64,000 bases of DNA, taken from contig NZ_CP051651.1 of NCBI RefSeq assembly GCF_012848175.1, positions 248,001-312,000 on the forward strand, written 5' to 3'. The position numbers and the translations under genes are program-made. The DNA is from Xanthomonas campestris pv. badrii. Its GTDB lineage: Bacteria > Pseudomonadota > Gammaproteobacteria > Xanthomonadales > Xanthomonadaceae. The notes under the pieces were generated by a model that worked only from the letters and a program-made list of their open reading frames with translations, did not search any database and was not told the origin of the DNA. Positions 16,168-25,123 of this stretch are shown piece after piece (the first letter of the stretch is position 1; the number at the start of each line of letters is the position of its first letter).

Positions 16168-17664
16168 TCAGACGCTGTGCTGCGCCTGCAGGTGGCTGAG
16201 CTGCAGTGGATGCAGCACCGGTGGCATCGGCAGGTTGCGCAGCCCTTGTCCCCACTGCTGCAAGAACGGCGCCAGCGATTCGCGGTGCCAGGCACTTGGC
16301 CGGCTGCGTGCCGCCAGCCGTGCACGCAACTGCTCTACCAGCGTGTGTGCACGCGGCTGGTCTCCTTGCTCCAGATGGAAGAACACGAAGGCGAGCAACA
16401 GACTGTCGGGGTTGGCGAACAACACCGTAGGCGGAATCACGCCGGTGTCGTCGCCTTCTTCCAGTAATTGCAGCCATGCGTCGGAGGAGCGCTCGAACCA
16501 GGGGCCAGCCAGCTGATCGGTGATGAAGCCGAAATAGCGTGCATCCAGCACCGGAAGGGCAGTGGCGAGCCTGTCCAGGCTGGCACTCAGGGCGGTGTCG
16601 CTGCTGGCCGGATCCAGCGCCCAGCCTGCATACGCGCCTACGTCCTTGCTGTGCAGAATGTCATCGCCCAGGAATGCCGTGGCGGCATCCACGAAATGCA
16701 GATCATGCAGTTGCGTGGATGCCGCACGTTGCTGCCACGCCAGCAGGCGCGCGTGTTGCAGCCCTGCCTGGAGCATCAGCTCGCCCAGCGAGGCGTCGTA
16801 GCTGGCCCACAGGCACTGACGGCTGCCGTGACGGTCGCGCATCCATTGCCAGGACTGGTCCGCCTCCACGGGCACCGGCAGCCAGCCAGCGGCCTGCAGC
16901 GGTGTGCCCAGGTGGTGCTCGATCAGCTGTGGAAGCAGCTCGCGCACGCGCCGCTGCTGACGCTGCGCCTTGTCGCGTGCGCTGCGTAAAGCGGCGGGCG
17001 TGAGCTTGGGCTGCAGGAAGAAGCGCAGCCCACTCTCGCGCTCGATCTCGCCCCGAGTGTCGTTGTCGTCCAGGCGCGGCAACGCCAGATCTTCCGGCGC
17101 GCCGTGGCGACGCGTCAGTCCACGGCCTGCGGCCAGCGCACGAATGGCCAGCAAGGTTTCCGAGGCGAGCAGGCCGTCGAGCGTGGGCGCGATGCCATCA
17201 TCGGTGTCGAAGGTGTCGTCCAGCCAGCCATTCACCAGCAGGGCGTAAGTGTCCGCGAACAGCTCGGCGTCATCGGCCTGGTCGGCGAGCTGCAGCGCAT
17301 CGCCAAACACGCTGGCCAGCGGCAGGGTGTGGCCGGTGTCAGGCTGCCAGTAGAGCGCGCGTGACTGATCTTCCCAGGCCAGGTAGACCGGGCCGTCGGT
17401 TTGCTCGAGCCAACCGGGGGCATCGGCAGCCTGCGCCTGCGCGCGCAGGGCGCCATCCTCGATGTCTTCGATGGCGGTCCGAACCAGCACGCCATGGCGC
17501 AGCAGCACCGCGTGCATGCGGAACCAGGTCAGGCCGGTGTCGTAGCGCGCCTGCAACTGCAGCAGGCCACGGATAAGCGCGGTCTTGCGTGGGCCATCCC
17601 ATCCGCTGCGATCCACCAGATGGATGTGGCGCTCGATCAAGTCCTCGATGGCGTGTTGTGACAT
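16168..17664 (-). CDS. Conserved hypothetical protein, 498 aa
   Basis: A large cytoplasmic protein without signal peptide, membrane segments or catalytic motif I can recognise. It is rich in Asp, Leu, Trp and Gln with long helical stretches. It lies 105 bp downstream of the SDR-like gene in the same direction, so the two may be co-transcribed. The start MSQHAIEDL at 17664 is the only good one. Coding is supported by uniform codon bias and a long open frame. Function unknown. Confidence 0.7.
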   Translation of the reverse strand: MSQHAIEDLIERHIHLVDRSGWDGPRKTALIRGLLQLQARYDTGLTWFRMHAVLLRHGVLVRTAIEDIEDGALRAQAQAADAPGWLEQTDGPVYLAWEDQSRALYWQPDTGHTLPLASVFGDALQLADQADDAELFADTYALLVNGWLDDTFDTDDGIAPTLDGLLASETLLAIRALAAGRGLTRRHGAPEDLALPRLDDNDTRGEIERESGLRFFLQPKLTPAALRSARDKAQRQQRRVRELLPQLIEHHLGTPLQAAGWLPVPVEADQSWQWMRDRHGSRQCLWASYDASLGELMLQAGLQHARLLAWQQRAASTQLHDLHFVDAATAFLGDDILHSKDVGAYAGWALDPASSDTALSASLDRLATALPVLDARYFGFITDQLAGPWFERSSDAWLQLLEEGDDTGVIPPTVLFANPDSLLLAFVFFHLEQGDQPRAHTLVEQLRARLAARSRPSAWHRESLAPFLQQWGQGLRNLPMPPVLHPLQLSHLQAQHSV

Positions 17665-17769
17665 GGCGGCGCCCTGCGCGTGGGTGGTGAAGATCCAATG
17701 GCAAGCATGCCAGCATCCGGCAAGCGAACTGCACGCACTGCGTTGAACGCTGCCGTATGCGCGCGGAAA

Positions 17770-19359
17770 TCACCAATCCGTCGGCGCATAGTCCTTCAGG
17801 AACTGGCCCCACACGTGCTGCCCGGTATTGAAGCCGTGGATGATCGGGTCGACGATGCGCGCGGCGCCATCGACGATGTCCAGCGGTGGGTGGAAGCGTT
17901 CCTGTTGCACCTTGAGTGCGGCGATGTCGGCCGGATCCTCGTCGGTCACCCAGCCGGTGTCCACGCTGTTCATGTGGATGCCGTCGTTCTGGTAATCGGC
18001 CGCCGAGGTGCGCGTCATCATGTTCAACGCGGCCTTGGCCATGTTGGTATGCGGGTGACGGGTAGTCTTGAAGTTGCGGTAGAACTGCCCTTCCATCGCC
18101 GAGACGTTGACGATGTGCTTGTCGCGCTCGGGCGTGCGCAGCATTAGCGGCTTGAGCCGCGCATTGATGATGAACGGTGCGATGGCGTTGACCAGCTGCG
18201 TCTCCAGCAATTCCACCGAAGGCACTTCGGCCATCAGCAGGCGCCAGGAATTGCGCCCGCGCAGGTCCACCTGCTGCAGGTCCTGGTCGAGCCGGCCTTC
18301 GGGAAACAGATGTTCCTGGCCCACCAGCTCGTCGTCCAGCAAGGCAATCTGCGACAGCTCGGCGGCGCGGGTGAGGCCATCGGCTTCCTCCAGGCCGCGG
18401 CCATGCACGGCCGGCAGCGCGGTGGCCGACGCGTCGCGCAACAGCTCGGGCGTGCGCAGGCCTTCGTACTGGCCAATGAGTTGTTGCACGGTTTGCGGCA
18501 ACTCATGCAATGCGGCGGTTTCGTTGGCCATCATGTGCGCATAGAACTGCGGCGGACGGCGCACGGTCTGGCAGGCATTGTTGATGATGAAATCCAGCCG
18601 CTGCCGGGTGGCCAGCAACTGGCTGCAGAAGGCCTCCACGCTGGGGGTGTGGCGCAGGTCCAGCCCGAACACCTGCAGGCGGTGTCCCCACTGCGCAAAG
18701 TCGGGCTCTTCTGCATAACGCGCGGCCGAATCGCGCGGGAAGCGCGTGGTGACGATCAATTCCGCACCGGCACGTAACAGCTTCAGGCCGGCCTGGTAAC
18801 CGATCTTGACCCGCCCGCCGGTCAGTAGTGCCACGCGTCCGCGCAGGTCGGCGGTTTCGGTGCGCTTGAAGAAATTGAGCTCCGCGCAGGCGGGGCACAT
18901 CTGGTCGTAGAAATGATGCAGCTGGGTGAACTTCTGCTTGCACACGTAGCAGTGCCGCAGCTCCGGCGAATGCATCGGTTCCGGCGCGGCGCTGGCATGT
19001 TCGCCGTTGTGGGCGTCGTGCAGGCCGGCGGCATGCGGCGGGAAGTAATTGGGCGTGCTGAACACCGGTTTGCGTCGTAATGCACGGATGCCGCGTTGTT
19101 CGAGCAGGGCCTCGGCCTTGCGTACCTTTTCCTGGTGCCGCTCGCGCTCGCGCTGCTTGAGCAGCTGGCGGCGCGCCTTGGGCTCGGGATGGTAGACGCG
19201 GGCCACCACCTGGTGCAGGCGCACGCGGTCGGCCTCGGGCAGGGTGTCGAGCACGCTGCGGTCGGCATCGATGGCCTCCAGCAGATCCAGCGCGGCGCGC
19301 AGGCGGTCGGTGAGCGGCAGGTCGTCGTTGGCGGGCACGGGCGGGACGTTGGTGTTCAA
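17770..19359 (-). CDS. Zn-ribbon SDR-like oxidoreductase
   Basis: A 529-residue protein that starts with TTG. Residues 1-125 are a charged, helical extension. A zinc-ribbon-like pair follows (CYVCKQKF near 137 and CPAC near 156). From about 172 on it is an SDR Rossmann domain with TGGRVKIG as the glycine motif and FIINNAC as the NNAG-like strand. The expected Tyr-x-x-x-Lys reads Thr-Asn-Met-Ala-Lys, so the catalytic Tyr appears to be replaced by Thr. The C-terminal part ends in NSVDTGWV. It may bind NAD(P) without classical SDR catalysis. It is probably co-transcribed with the 498-aa gene. Confidence 0.75.
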   Translation of the reverse strand: MNTNVPPVPANDDLPLTDRLRAALDLLEAIDADRSVLDTLPEADRVRLHQVVARVYHPEPKARRQLLKQRERERHQEKVRKAEALLEQRGIRALRRKPVFSTPNYFPPHAAGLHDAHNGEHASAAPEPMHSPELRHCYVCKQKFTQLHHFYDQMCPACAELNFFKRTETADLRGRVALLTGGRVKIGYQAGLKLLRAGAELIVTTRFPRDSAARYAEEPDFAQWGHRLQVFGLDLRHTPSVEAFCSQLLATRQRLDFIINNACQTVRRPPQFYAHMMANETAALHELPQTVQQLIGQYEGLRTPELLRDASATALPAVHGRGLEEADGLTRAAELSQIALLDDELVGQEHLFPEGRLDQDLQQVDLRGRNSWRLLMAEVPSVELLETQLVNAIAPFIINARLKPLMLRTPERDKHIVNVSAMEGQFYRNFKTTRHPHTNMAKAALNMMTRTSAADYQNDGIHMNSVDTGWVTDEDPADIAALKVQQERFHPPLDIVDGAARIVDPIIHGFNTGQHVWGQFLKDYAPTDW

Positions 19360-19842
19360 GATGGATCCGGAAAAGAGCGGCAGAAAGCAGAGCGAATGCA
19401 GCCAAGGGCGCGGTGGATGGCACGTTCAGCGGCGGCACCGGTCGGGAACCGGGCGCCGCAGGCCGGAGCAACCGGGCCGCGGCCATTTTCGCCGATCCTG
19501 CGGTGCTGACGCCAACGGCGTGTCAAGGCCGTCTCAGGGAGGCAACTGCGGTGCCGAGGGTGTGCCTGATCGGGACTGACAGCCAGGCAGCATCCGGCCA
19601 GCCAGATCGCCGAGCTCGATGCGATGCCTGCAGGAAAGCGCAGGCCTGCTACAGGGTGCCTTCCGGCACGTCGGTGATTGCCAGGTAGCGTGCGTTGCCG
19701 GCCGATGGCAACGCGGGGCGCCTGTTGCCTTGCAGCGGTGGGCCTTCTGTCTGCAAGGGCTGCTGGCTGCTCGCGTCCGCTCACGCACTCTCCAAATCGG
19801 CTGGGCTAGGGTTGCGGCCTACGGGTGTAGCGGAGATGCAGC
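19360..19842. other. Intergenic, no gene seen
   Basis: No supported gene in 483 bp between the divergent SDR-like and yqjG genes. Open frames here overlap on both strands and lack ribosome sites. Promoters for both genes must lie here, but I cannot name boxes with confidence. Confidence 0.5.
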
Positions 19843-20817
19843 ATGGGCCTGTTGGTCGACGGCAAGTGGCAGGACAGTTGGTACGACACCGACAAGAGCG
19901 GCGGGCGTTTCGAACGCTCGCAATCGCAGTTCCGCAATTGGGTGACGCGCGACGGCAGCCCTGGTCCGCATGGGAAGGGCGGCTTTCAGGCTGCTCGCGG
20001 GCGCTATCACCTGTACGTGTCGCTGGCTTGCCCGTGGGCGCATCGCACGCTGATCTTCCGGCGCCTGAAAGGTCTGGAGTCGATGATCGAGGTGTCGGTG
20101 GTGAACTGGTTGATGCGCGACCAGGGCTGGACGTTCGCTCCTGGCCCGGGCGTGATAGACGATCCGATTCACCACGCCAAGCGCCTGTACGAGGTGTATC
20201 TCAACGCCGATCCGCGTTACACCGGGCGCGTGACGGTGCCGGTGTTGTGGGATCGCGAACGCAATACCGTGGTCAGCAACGAGTCGGCCGACATCATCCG
20301 CATGTTCAACAGCGCCTTCGACGAGGTCGGTGCTGCGGCCGGCGATTTCTATCCGGCACCGCTGCGCGAGCAGATCGACGAGATCAATGCGCGCGTGTAC
20401 GACACCGTCAACAATGGCGTGTACAAGGCAGGCTTTGCCACCACGCAGGCTGCGTACGAAGAGGCGGTAGTACCGCTATTCGAGAGCCTGGATTGGCTGG
20501 ATGCGCGCCTGGGCCAGCAGCGCTACCTGTGCGGCGACCAGCTTACCGAGGCGGACTGGCGCCTGTTCACCACGCTGGTGCGATTCGACGCGGTGTATGT
20601 GGGCCACTTCAAATGCAACCTGCGGCGCATTGCCGACTATCGGCAGCTGTCCGGCTACCTGCGTGAGCTGTACCAGATGCCGGGCATCGCAGAGACGGTG
20701 AATTTCCAGCACATCAAGCACCATTACTACCAGAGCCACGACATGATCAACCCCACCGGCATCGTGCCGCTGGGGCCGGTGCTGGATCTGCAGGCGCCGC
20801 ATGGGCGCGATGGCTGA
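19843..20817 (+). CDS. yqjG: Glutathionyl-hydroquinone reductase
   Basis: A 324-residue Xi-class glutathione transferase. The catalytic Cys63 lies in the family motif SLACPWAHRTL; the C-terminal helical domain (about 165-300) and the final block MINPTGIVPLGP are also characteristic. The enzyme uses glutathione to reduce glutathionyl-hydroquinones to hydroquinones in the cytoplasm. GGAGATGCAGC precedes the ATG. It stands alone in its transcription unit, followed 91 bases later by the VOC gene, which might be co-transcribed. Confidence 0.93.
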   Translation: MGLLVDGKWQDSWYDTDKSGGRFERSQSQFRNWVTRDGSPGPHGKGGFQAARGRYHLYVSLACPWAHRTLIFRRLKGLESMIEVSVVNWLMRDQGWTFAPGPGVIDDPIHHAKRLYEVYLNADPRYTGRVTVPVLWDRERNTVVSNESADIIRMFNSAFDEVGAAAGDFYPAPLREQIDEINARVYDTVNNGVYKAGFATTQAAYEEAVVPLFESLDWLDARLGQQRYLCGDQLTEADWRLFTTLVRFDAVYVGHFKCNLRRIADYRQLSGYLRELYQMPGIAETVNFQHIKHHYYQSHDMINPTGIVPLGPVLDLQAPHGRDG

Positions 20818-20908
20818 TGCCATCGTCTGCCGCCTGGGCCAGCGCGCAGGCACGCTGCCGCAGGGCATGCACTAAGCTGTGCGCCTTCGATACGAACAGG
20901 AGCGGTAC

Positions 20909-21304
20909 GTGCTCAATCATGTGATGGTGGGATCGAACGATATTGCGCGATCCAGGCAGTTCTACGACGCGGTGCTCGGCGGCGTGCTCGGTGTCGGCGA
21001 GCCATTGGTCAACCCCGCCGGCTCCGGCCATGTGCGCCTGTTCTACCGCCATGCCGGCTTCACCTTCGCCGTGAGCGAGCCGATCAACGATGCGCCCGCC
21101 ACCTGTGGCAATGGTGCCACTGTGGGGTTTACCTGCAGCTCGCCTGAGCAGGTGCAGGCCTTTCACGACGCTGCCGTGGCGGCGGGCGGCGTGTCCATCG
21201 AGCAGCCGCCGGGCATGCGTGACAGCCGCATGGGGCCGGTCTGGCTGGCCTACGTACGCGACCCGGACGGCAATAAGCTCTGTGCGATCCATCGACCTGG
21301 CTAA
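20909..21304 (+). CDS. VOC/glyoxalase-fold protein
   Basis: A 131-residue protein of the vicinal-oxygen-chelate fold. LNHVMVGSNDIARSRQFYDA at the start and VWLAYVRDPDGNKLCAIHRP at the end are the paired beta-alpha-beta-beta motifs of the family. GTG at 20909 with AGGAGCG upstream is a good start; an earlier GTG at 20879 would add ten residues. Metal-binding positions are only partly clear (His3 and a late Asp/Asn), so the activity is unknown. Some relatives act in detoxification or bleomycin binding. Confidence 0.8.
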   Translation: MLNHVMVGSNDIARSRQFYDAVLGGVLGVGEPLVNPAGSGHVRLFYRHAGFTFAVSEPINDAPATCGNGATVGFTCSSPEQVQAFHDAAVAAGGVSIEQPPGMRDSRMGPVWLAYVRDPDGNKLCAIHRPG

Positions 21305-21435
21305 ACCGTGATACTGCGCTGCTGCGGCATGCTGCAGCGCGGCCAAGTGCCACCTCGTCGCGACGCGGTGGCGGCAGCGGAAGGGCGGTCGCCACGGCTG
21401 CGTCGGGCGGCGGACCCGCACGCCAAATTGTGGCG

Positions 21436-21897
21436 CTAGTGCTTGGCCGCGTCGCGCATGATCAGCGTCGCCGCGCCCACCGTGATCGCGTCCTCGACCA
21501 CGCCGGTGCTGGTCTGGCCATAGCGTTCGATCGCACGCATGCGCGCATTGAAGGTGAGATAGGCGGCGGCGACCGCAGTCGTGGCGCCGAGCAATGCAGC
21601 GATTCCGCGTTGCTCGCGCGGTGCCAGCGCCGTGCCGACGATGACGCCGGTGGCGATGCGGGCGACCATGCCGGGAAGCACGATGCGGTCGGGAGCGGTC
21701 TTCATCTTGTCGCCAGCCAGTTCGCCACCGGCCAGTGCCAACATGCCGGCCGAGGCCAAGGGATTGGCAAGCAACGCGGGCGCGCCGTTGTCGGCAGGCA
21801 GCTTGCCGGTGCGCGCAGCATTGGCCACGGCGGCCAGCGGCGTCATCGAGCGCATGCCCGCAACCGCGCCCATCAGGATGGAGTGGATCAACGCCAT
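21436..21897 (-). CDS. DUF4126 membrane protein
   Basis: A 153-residue hydrophobic protein beginning MALIHSILMGAVAGMRSMTPLA. That opening, with its conserved GMRSMTPLA, and Gly/Ala-rich helices typical of DUF4126 support the call. It has about four transmembrane segments. The family is known as small membrane proteins without assigned function. It lies alone on the minus strand between the VOC and CPBP genes. Confidence 0.8.
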   Translation of the reverse strand: MALIHSILMGAVAGMRSMTPLAAVANAARTGKLPADNGAPALLANPLASAGMLALAGGELAGDKMKTAPDRIVLPGMVARIATGVIVGTALAPREQRGIAALLGATTAVAAAYLTFNARMRAIERYGQTSTGVVEDAITVGAATLIMRDAAKH

Positions 21898-22191
21898 GTG
21901 CACCTCTGCATGTGCTCGACCGTTGCAGGCGAATGCGCTGCGCGTGGCACGGTGTCGTCTTTTCGCGCAGCCTAGGGCGCGGCATGTGTGGGCATTGGCA
22001 AGAAGGTGTGCACGCCGCGCATCGGTTGCGTCTGCATGCCACTGGCCGCCAGATGCAATGCGCCGCCGAAGTATCGGGCGGCGCATTGCGCCTAGGGCGT
22101 GTGCGCATAGGCCTGCTGCCTAGGCCCGCTGGCTGCAGATGCCTGCGGCGCCACTGCCTTGGTCAGGATCCTGCGATGCGATCTGGCTGGG
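21898..22191. other. Intergenic, no gene seen
   Basis: About 290 bp between DUF4126 and the CPBP gene. No gene, RNA or repeat recognised. Confidence 0.4.
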
Positions 22192-23118
22192 TCACTGCTT
22201 GGCGAATCGACCTCGACGCCAGGCCAGCCAGACAACTGCCAGACCCACGGCGAGGCAGACCAGCATGCCGGGAAGCGACGCCTCCGGGCCGAACGCGCCG
22301 CCGGTGAGCCATTCCGGCACCATGGCATTGGGCGTGCTCCGCGCGATGGACGGGCCCAGCGCCATGCCGGAGACGGCGGCGCCGAAGAGATAGCCCTGCG
22401 TGAAGTTCCAGGCGATATGTGCGCCAACCGAGACCCAGATACGGCCCGTCAGTGCATAGAACGCGCCCAGCATGACGCCCGCTTCCAGTGCGATGCAGAT
22501 CGCAGCGAAGACTGTTGCATTCGGATTGCCCAGATGGGTGAAGCCGAACACGGCGCACGACACCGCAAAAGCGGCCCACGGGCCGAACGCACGCCACACC
22601 AGGCGCAGCAGCACCGCGCGCATTATCAGCTCTTCCACCACGCCAGCCTGCAACGCCTTGCGTAGCGGCGTCCATGCCGATGCCGGGCCGAGCGCCTGGA
22701 TGTCGTACAAGCCGAACAGCGCCATGATGCCCATGACGCTGGCGAACATCGCCGCACCGGTGAGCAGGCCCACGCACAGCTGCGGCAGCATGGGACGCAC
22801 GGCAATTTCCGGTGGCCTGCGCTTTTCGGCGAGCCGCACCGCCAGCGTGTAGATACCCAACGCCACCAATGCACCGAACACGCTCACCGCGAACTGCACC
22901 GGTTCGTTGCTCTTCGGCCACAACCCGCCAACAAAGCGTGTGACCACACCGGTGGGAATGGCCACCAGGAAGAACAGCAGCACCGCCCAGCCGCAGGCGC
23001 GCAGCCAGCGCAGCTTGCCGGGCCGCAGCACCCCGGCCTGGCCAAGTTCGATCGGTTGCACATTGCGCCGTGATGGCCCAATGGCGAGCGGTGCACTGGA
23101 TTGCGTCATTGCGTGCAT
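22192..23118 (-). CDS. CPBP-family intramembrane protease
   Basis: A 308-residue membrane protein with several transmembrane helices. The three CPBP motifs are present: Glu162-Glu163-x-x-x-Arg167 (EELIMR), Phe-x-x-x-His195 (FGFTH) and His234-x-x-x-Asn238 (HIAWN). These are the metal-site residues of Abi/Rce1-like proteases, which cleave prenylated or other membrane-bound peptides. The start at 23118 lies 26 bases after the MarR stop, so the pair is probably one operon. Relatives act in bacteriocin self-immunity, but there is no such gene nearby. Confidence 0.88.
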   Translation of the reverse strand: MHAMTQSSAPLAIGPSRRNVQPIELGQAGVLRPGKLRWLRACGWAVLLFFLVAIPTGVVTRFVGGLWPKSNEPVQFAVSVFGALVALGIYTLAVRLAEKRRPPEIAVRPMLPQLCVGLLTGAAMFASVMGIMALFGLYDIQALGPASAWTPLRKALQAGVVEELIMRAVLLRLVWRAFGPWAAFAVSCAVFGFTHLGNPNATVFAAICIALEAGVMLGAFYALTGRIWVSVGAHIAWNFTQGYLFGAAVSGMALGPSIARSTPNAMVPEWLTGGAFGPEASLPGMLVCLAVGLAVVWLAWRRGRFAKQ

Positions 23119-23143
23119 AAGCGACTCCTTGTGGATGCTGCGG

Positions 23144-23623
23144 TTACGAGGGCTCACTGCTGTCTGCAGCAGCGGTGGTGATGCGATGGGCGAACGGGCG
23201 CTCATTCAAGGCGGCGATGGCTTCTGCAAGGATTGCGGTTAGAGGCACCGATAGTTCCGCATCGAGCTGCGCGGCGGCGGCATTGGTTGCGGCCCATTGG
23301 CGCTGCAAGGCGGGGATCATCCTGCGGGTCTTGGCCGTGAGTACCACGATGCGTTCGCGTGCGTCCGTGCCGGGTTTGAGCGCAACCAGTCCTTGTTTGG
23401 TCATCTGCGCCACGGTCTGGCTGGCGGCGGAATGGGTGATCCCGATCTCCTGTGCCAGCAGCTTGATCGATGCGGGGCCAAGCCGCAGCAGCACGCGCAG
23501 CACTGGTGTGTAGCGTGGCCGCCAGGCCAGGCCCGAATTGGCATACACCGCTTCAAGGTCGCCATCGAGCAGCTCGATCAGGTGCCGGACCAGGGTGCCA
23601 AGGGTAGGAGTGGGAAGACTCAT
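23144..23623 (-). CDS. MarR-family regulator
   Basis: A 159-residue winged-helix protein. The DNA-binding part (about 45-100) reads SIKLLAQEIGITHSAASQTVAQMTKQGLV, then the wing with DARERIVVLT. ATG at 23623 is the supported start. It is upstream of the CPBP gene in the same direction and probably controls it and itself. Its ligand is unknown. Confidence 0.88.
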   Translation of the reverse strand: MSLPTPTLGTLVRHLIELLDGDLEAVYANSGLAWRPRYTPVLRVLLRLGPASIKLLAQEIGITHSAASQTVAQMTKQGLVALKPGTDARERIVVLTAKTRRMIPALQRQWAATNAAAAQLDAELSVPLTAILAEAIAALNERPFAHRITTAAADSSEPS

Positions 23624-24044
23624 GGCCCAAATATATAAGCGCTGTTGTAATTTCAGGATGTGCCGGAAGTAAGGGACTACCGTAGGCTTCCTGCTGGTCG
23701 TGCAATCCGTGCGCGACGACCGGCGGGACGGTGCCGCCTCCTGCCCAGCCGCACGCAGTTGGATGTACCGACGCTTCGGCCGCGATGCACCTGCCTTGCG
23801 ATGCATGGATTCTGCGAGCGGTGGTATCTGCCGGAACGCCAGTGGCGCATCCAGCGCGTCACCGCCCGCTACGCGCGTCAGCATCGATCACGAGCAAGAC
23901 CTTCGATCCAGGCGTGGCGCCACGATGCGCGATGCTCAGGTGGTCTTCGTCATCGAGATTCTCCGGCCCCATACGAATGCCCTGGGTGCAGGCGGCGCTG
24001 CTCGTCGGCTCGGTAGGCGGTTGGCAGCGAACGGCAGGACCTGA
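23624..24044. other. Intergenic, no gene seen
   Basis: About 420 bp upstream of MarR. Short frames on both strands lack ribosome sites and family matches. Nothing else is seen. Confidence 0.4.
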
Positions 24045-24704
24045 TCAGGTTCCCGGAAATACGTCCAGACGCTCCAGCGCCGGCGCGCGCGCCATATCGT
24101 TCGGATTGGTGCCGGGCACATCCTGCGGAACCGCCATGCCGCGGCCGCGATAGAACTCGATCCAGTACGGCGAGATGGTGCCGGTCTGCAGGTTCTTGAA
24201 GTTCATCGGCTGCAGCGCAAAGACGTGGTGAGCGCGAAACGCACGTTCGATGAAGTCCGAGCAGTAGTAGCTGCTCTCGTTCGGGACATAGGTATCGTTA
24301 TACGGTTTGCCCAACATGCTGCGCGCCTGGGCGATGGCATCGGCAATGGCAGGGCGATGCGCGGGCGTGAGCCGGTACACCACGATCTGCCGATGCTTGG
24401 CAATGGCTTGCTCGACAAACTCACGCAATGGCTGTTGCCGCGAGCCCTTCTCGTCGGCATGCAGCACCACCTGCGTACGCCCGGCGTGGGCGAGCAATGC
24501 AACATGGTCGAAGCTGGGAGCACCCTGCCTGGCGGTCGCATCATCGATGGCGCCGCTCAGCCCGGTGCGGGTCGCAGTGACGAACAGCAGGTCGCCATCC
24601 TGGACACGCAAGGCACGTGCCGATGCCGGCAGGAGTGCAACGAAGGCAATGAGCAGCAAGGCAAGACGCACGGCGCGAACCCGAGGAAGCAGCAAGACCT
24701 GCAT
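24045..24704 (-). CDS. YiiX/YaeF-type permuted NlpC/P60 cysteine hydrolase
   Basis: A 219-residue exported protein. A signal peptide (about 1-31) ends ASARA. The mature domain has the permuted papain-like order: GDLLFV then Phe-Asp-His67-Val-Ala-Leu, then Tyr-Tyr-Cys148-Ser-Asp. That His-then-Cys arrangement is the YiiX/YaeF signature, predicted to cleave cell-wall peptides or lipids in the periplasm. ATG at 24704 is the best start. It stands alone. Substrate is unknown. Confidence 0.8.
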   Translation of the reverse strand: MQVLLLPRVRAVRLALLLIAFVALLPASARALRVQDGDLLFVTATRTGLSGAIDDATARQGAPSFDHVALLAHAGRTQVVLHADEKGSRQQPLREFVEQAIAKHRQIVVYRLTPAHRPAIADAIAQARSMLGKPYNDTYVPNESSYYCSDFIERAFRAHHVFALQPMNFKNLQTGTISPYWIEFYRGRGMAVPQDVPGTNPNDMARAPALERLDVFPGT

Positions 24705-25123
24705 TATCGCCGGGATCGGCGTCGGCTGCGCCGCTGCGGGAATGTGGGTGAGGCGTCCATCGAAAGGCTGTTGAGCGGCGCGGCAAGTTCTGGTGAGAGC
24801 TGGGCGGCAGTACGGCGAAGTGATGCAGCTGCTCATTCGGTCGGTTTGCGGATCGAGGCCGACCGTGGTGAGCGCTAGCCATGGCGGCCCGTGCTATCGA
24901 GTAAGGGCGACTGACGATTGCGCAGCCACCAGACGGCGTGGCCAGGGATCGGAATCGACATGGAGCACCTGTCCACTCAGCTTCTGAGCGCGCAGTAAGC
25001 CGCACCTGCCGACTGCACGCGACGCGCTGTTAGCCGTTCCGGGGCGTGTGTGGGTGCTGCCCGCAACGCCTGCGCAACCACCGGAGCAGCGCGGCATCAC
25101 CCGCGCTGCACCGGCCATGCCGA
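24705..25123. other. Intergenic, no gene seen
   Basis: About 420 bp between the YiiX-like and S9 peptidase genes. No gene, RNA or repeat recognised. Confidence 0.4.

Noticed and set aside
23798..24016. Open frame starting ATGCATGGATTC
   Set aside because: Arg-rich composition, no ribosome site, no family; looks like a high-GC chance frame.
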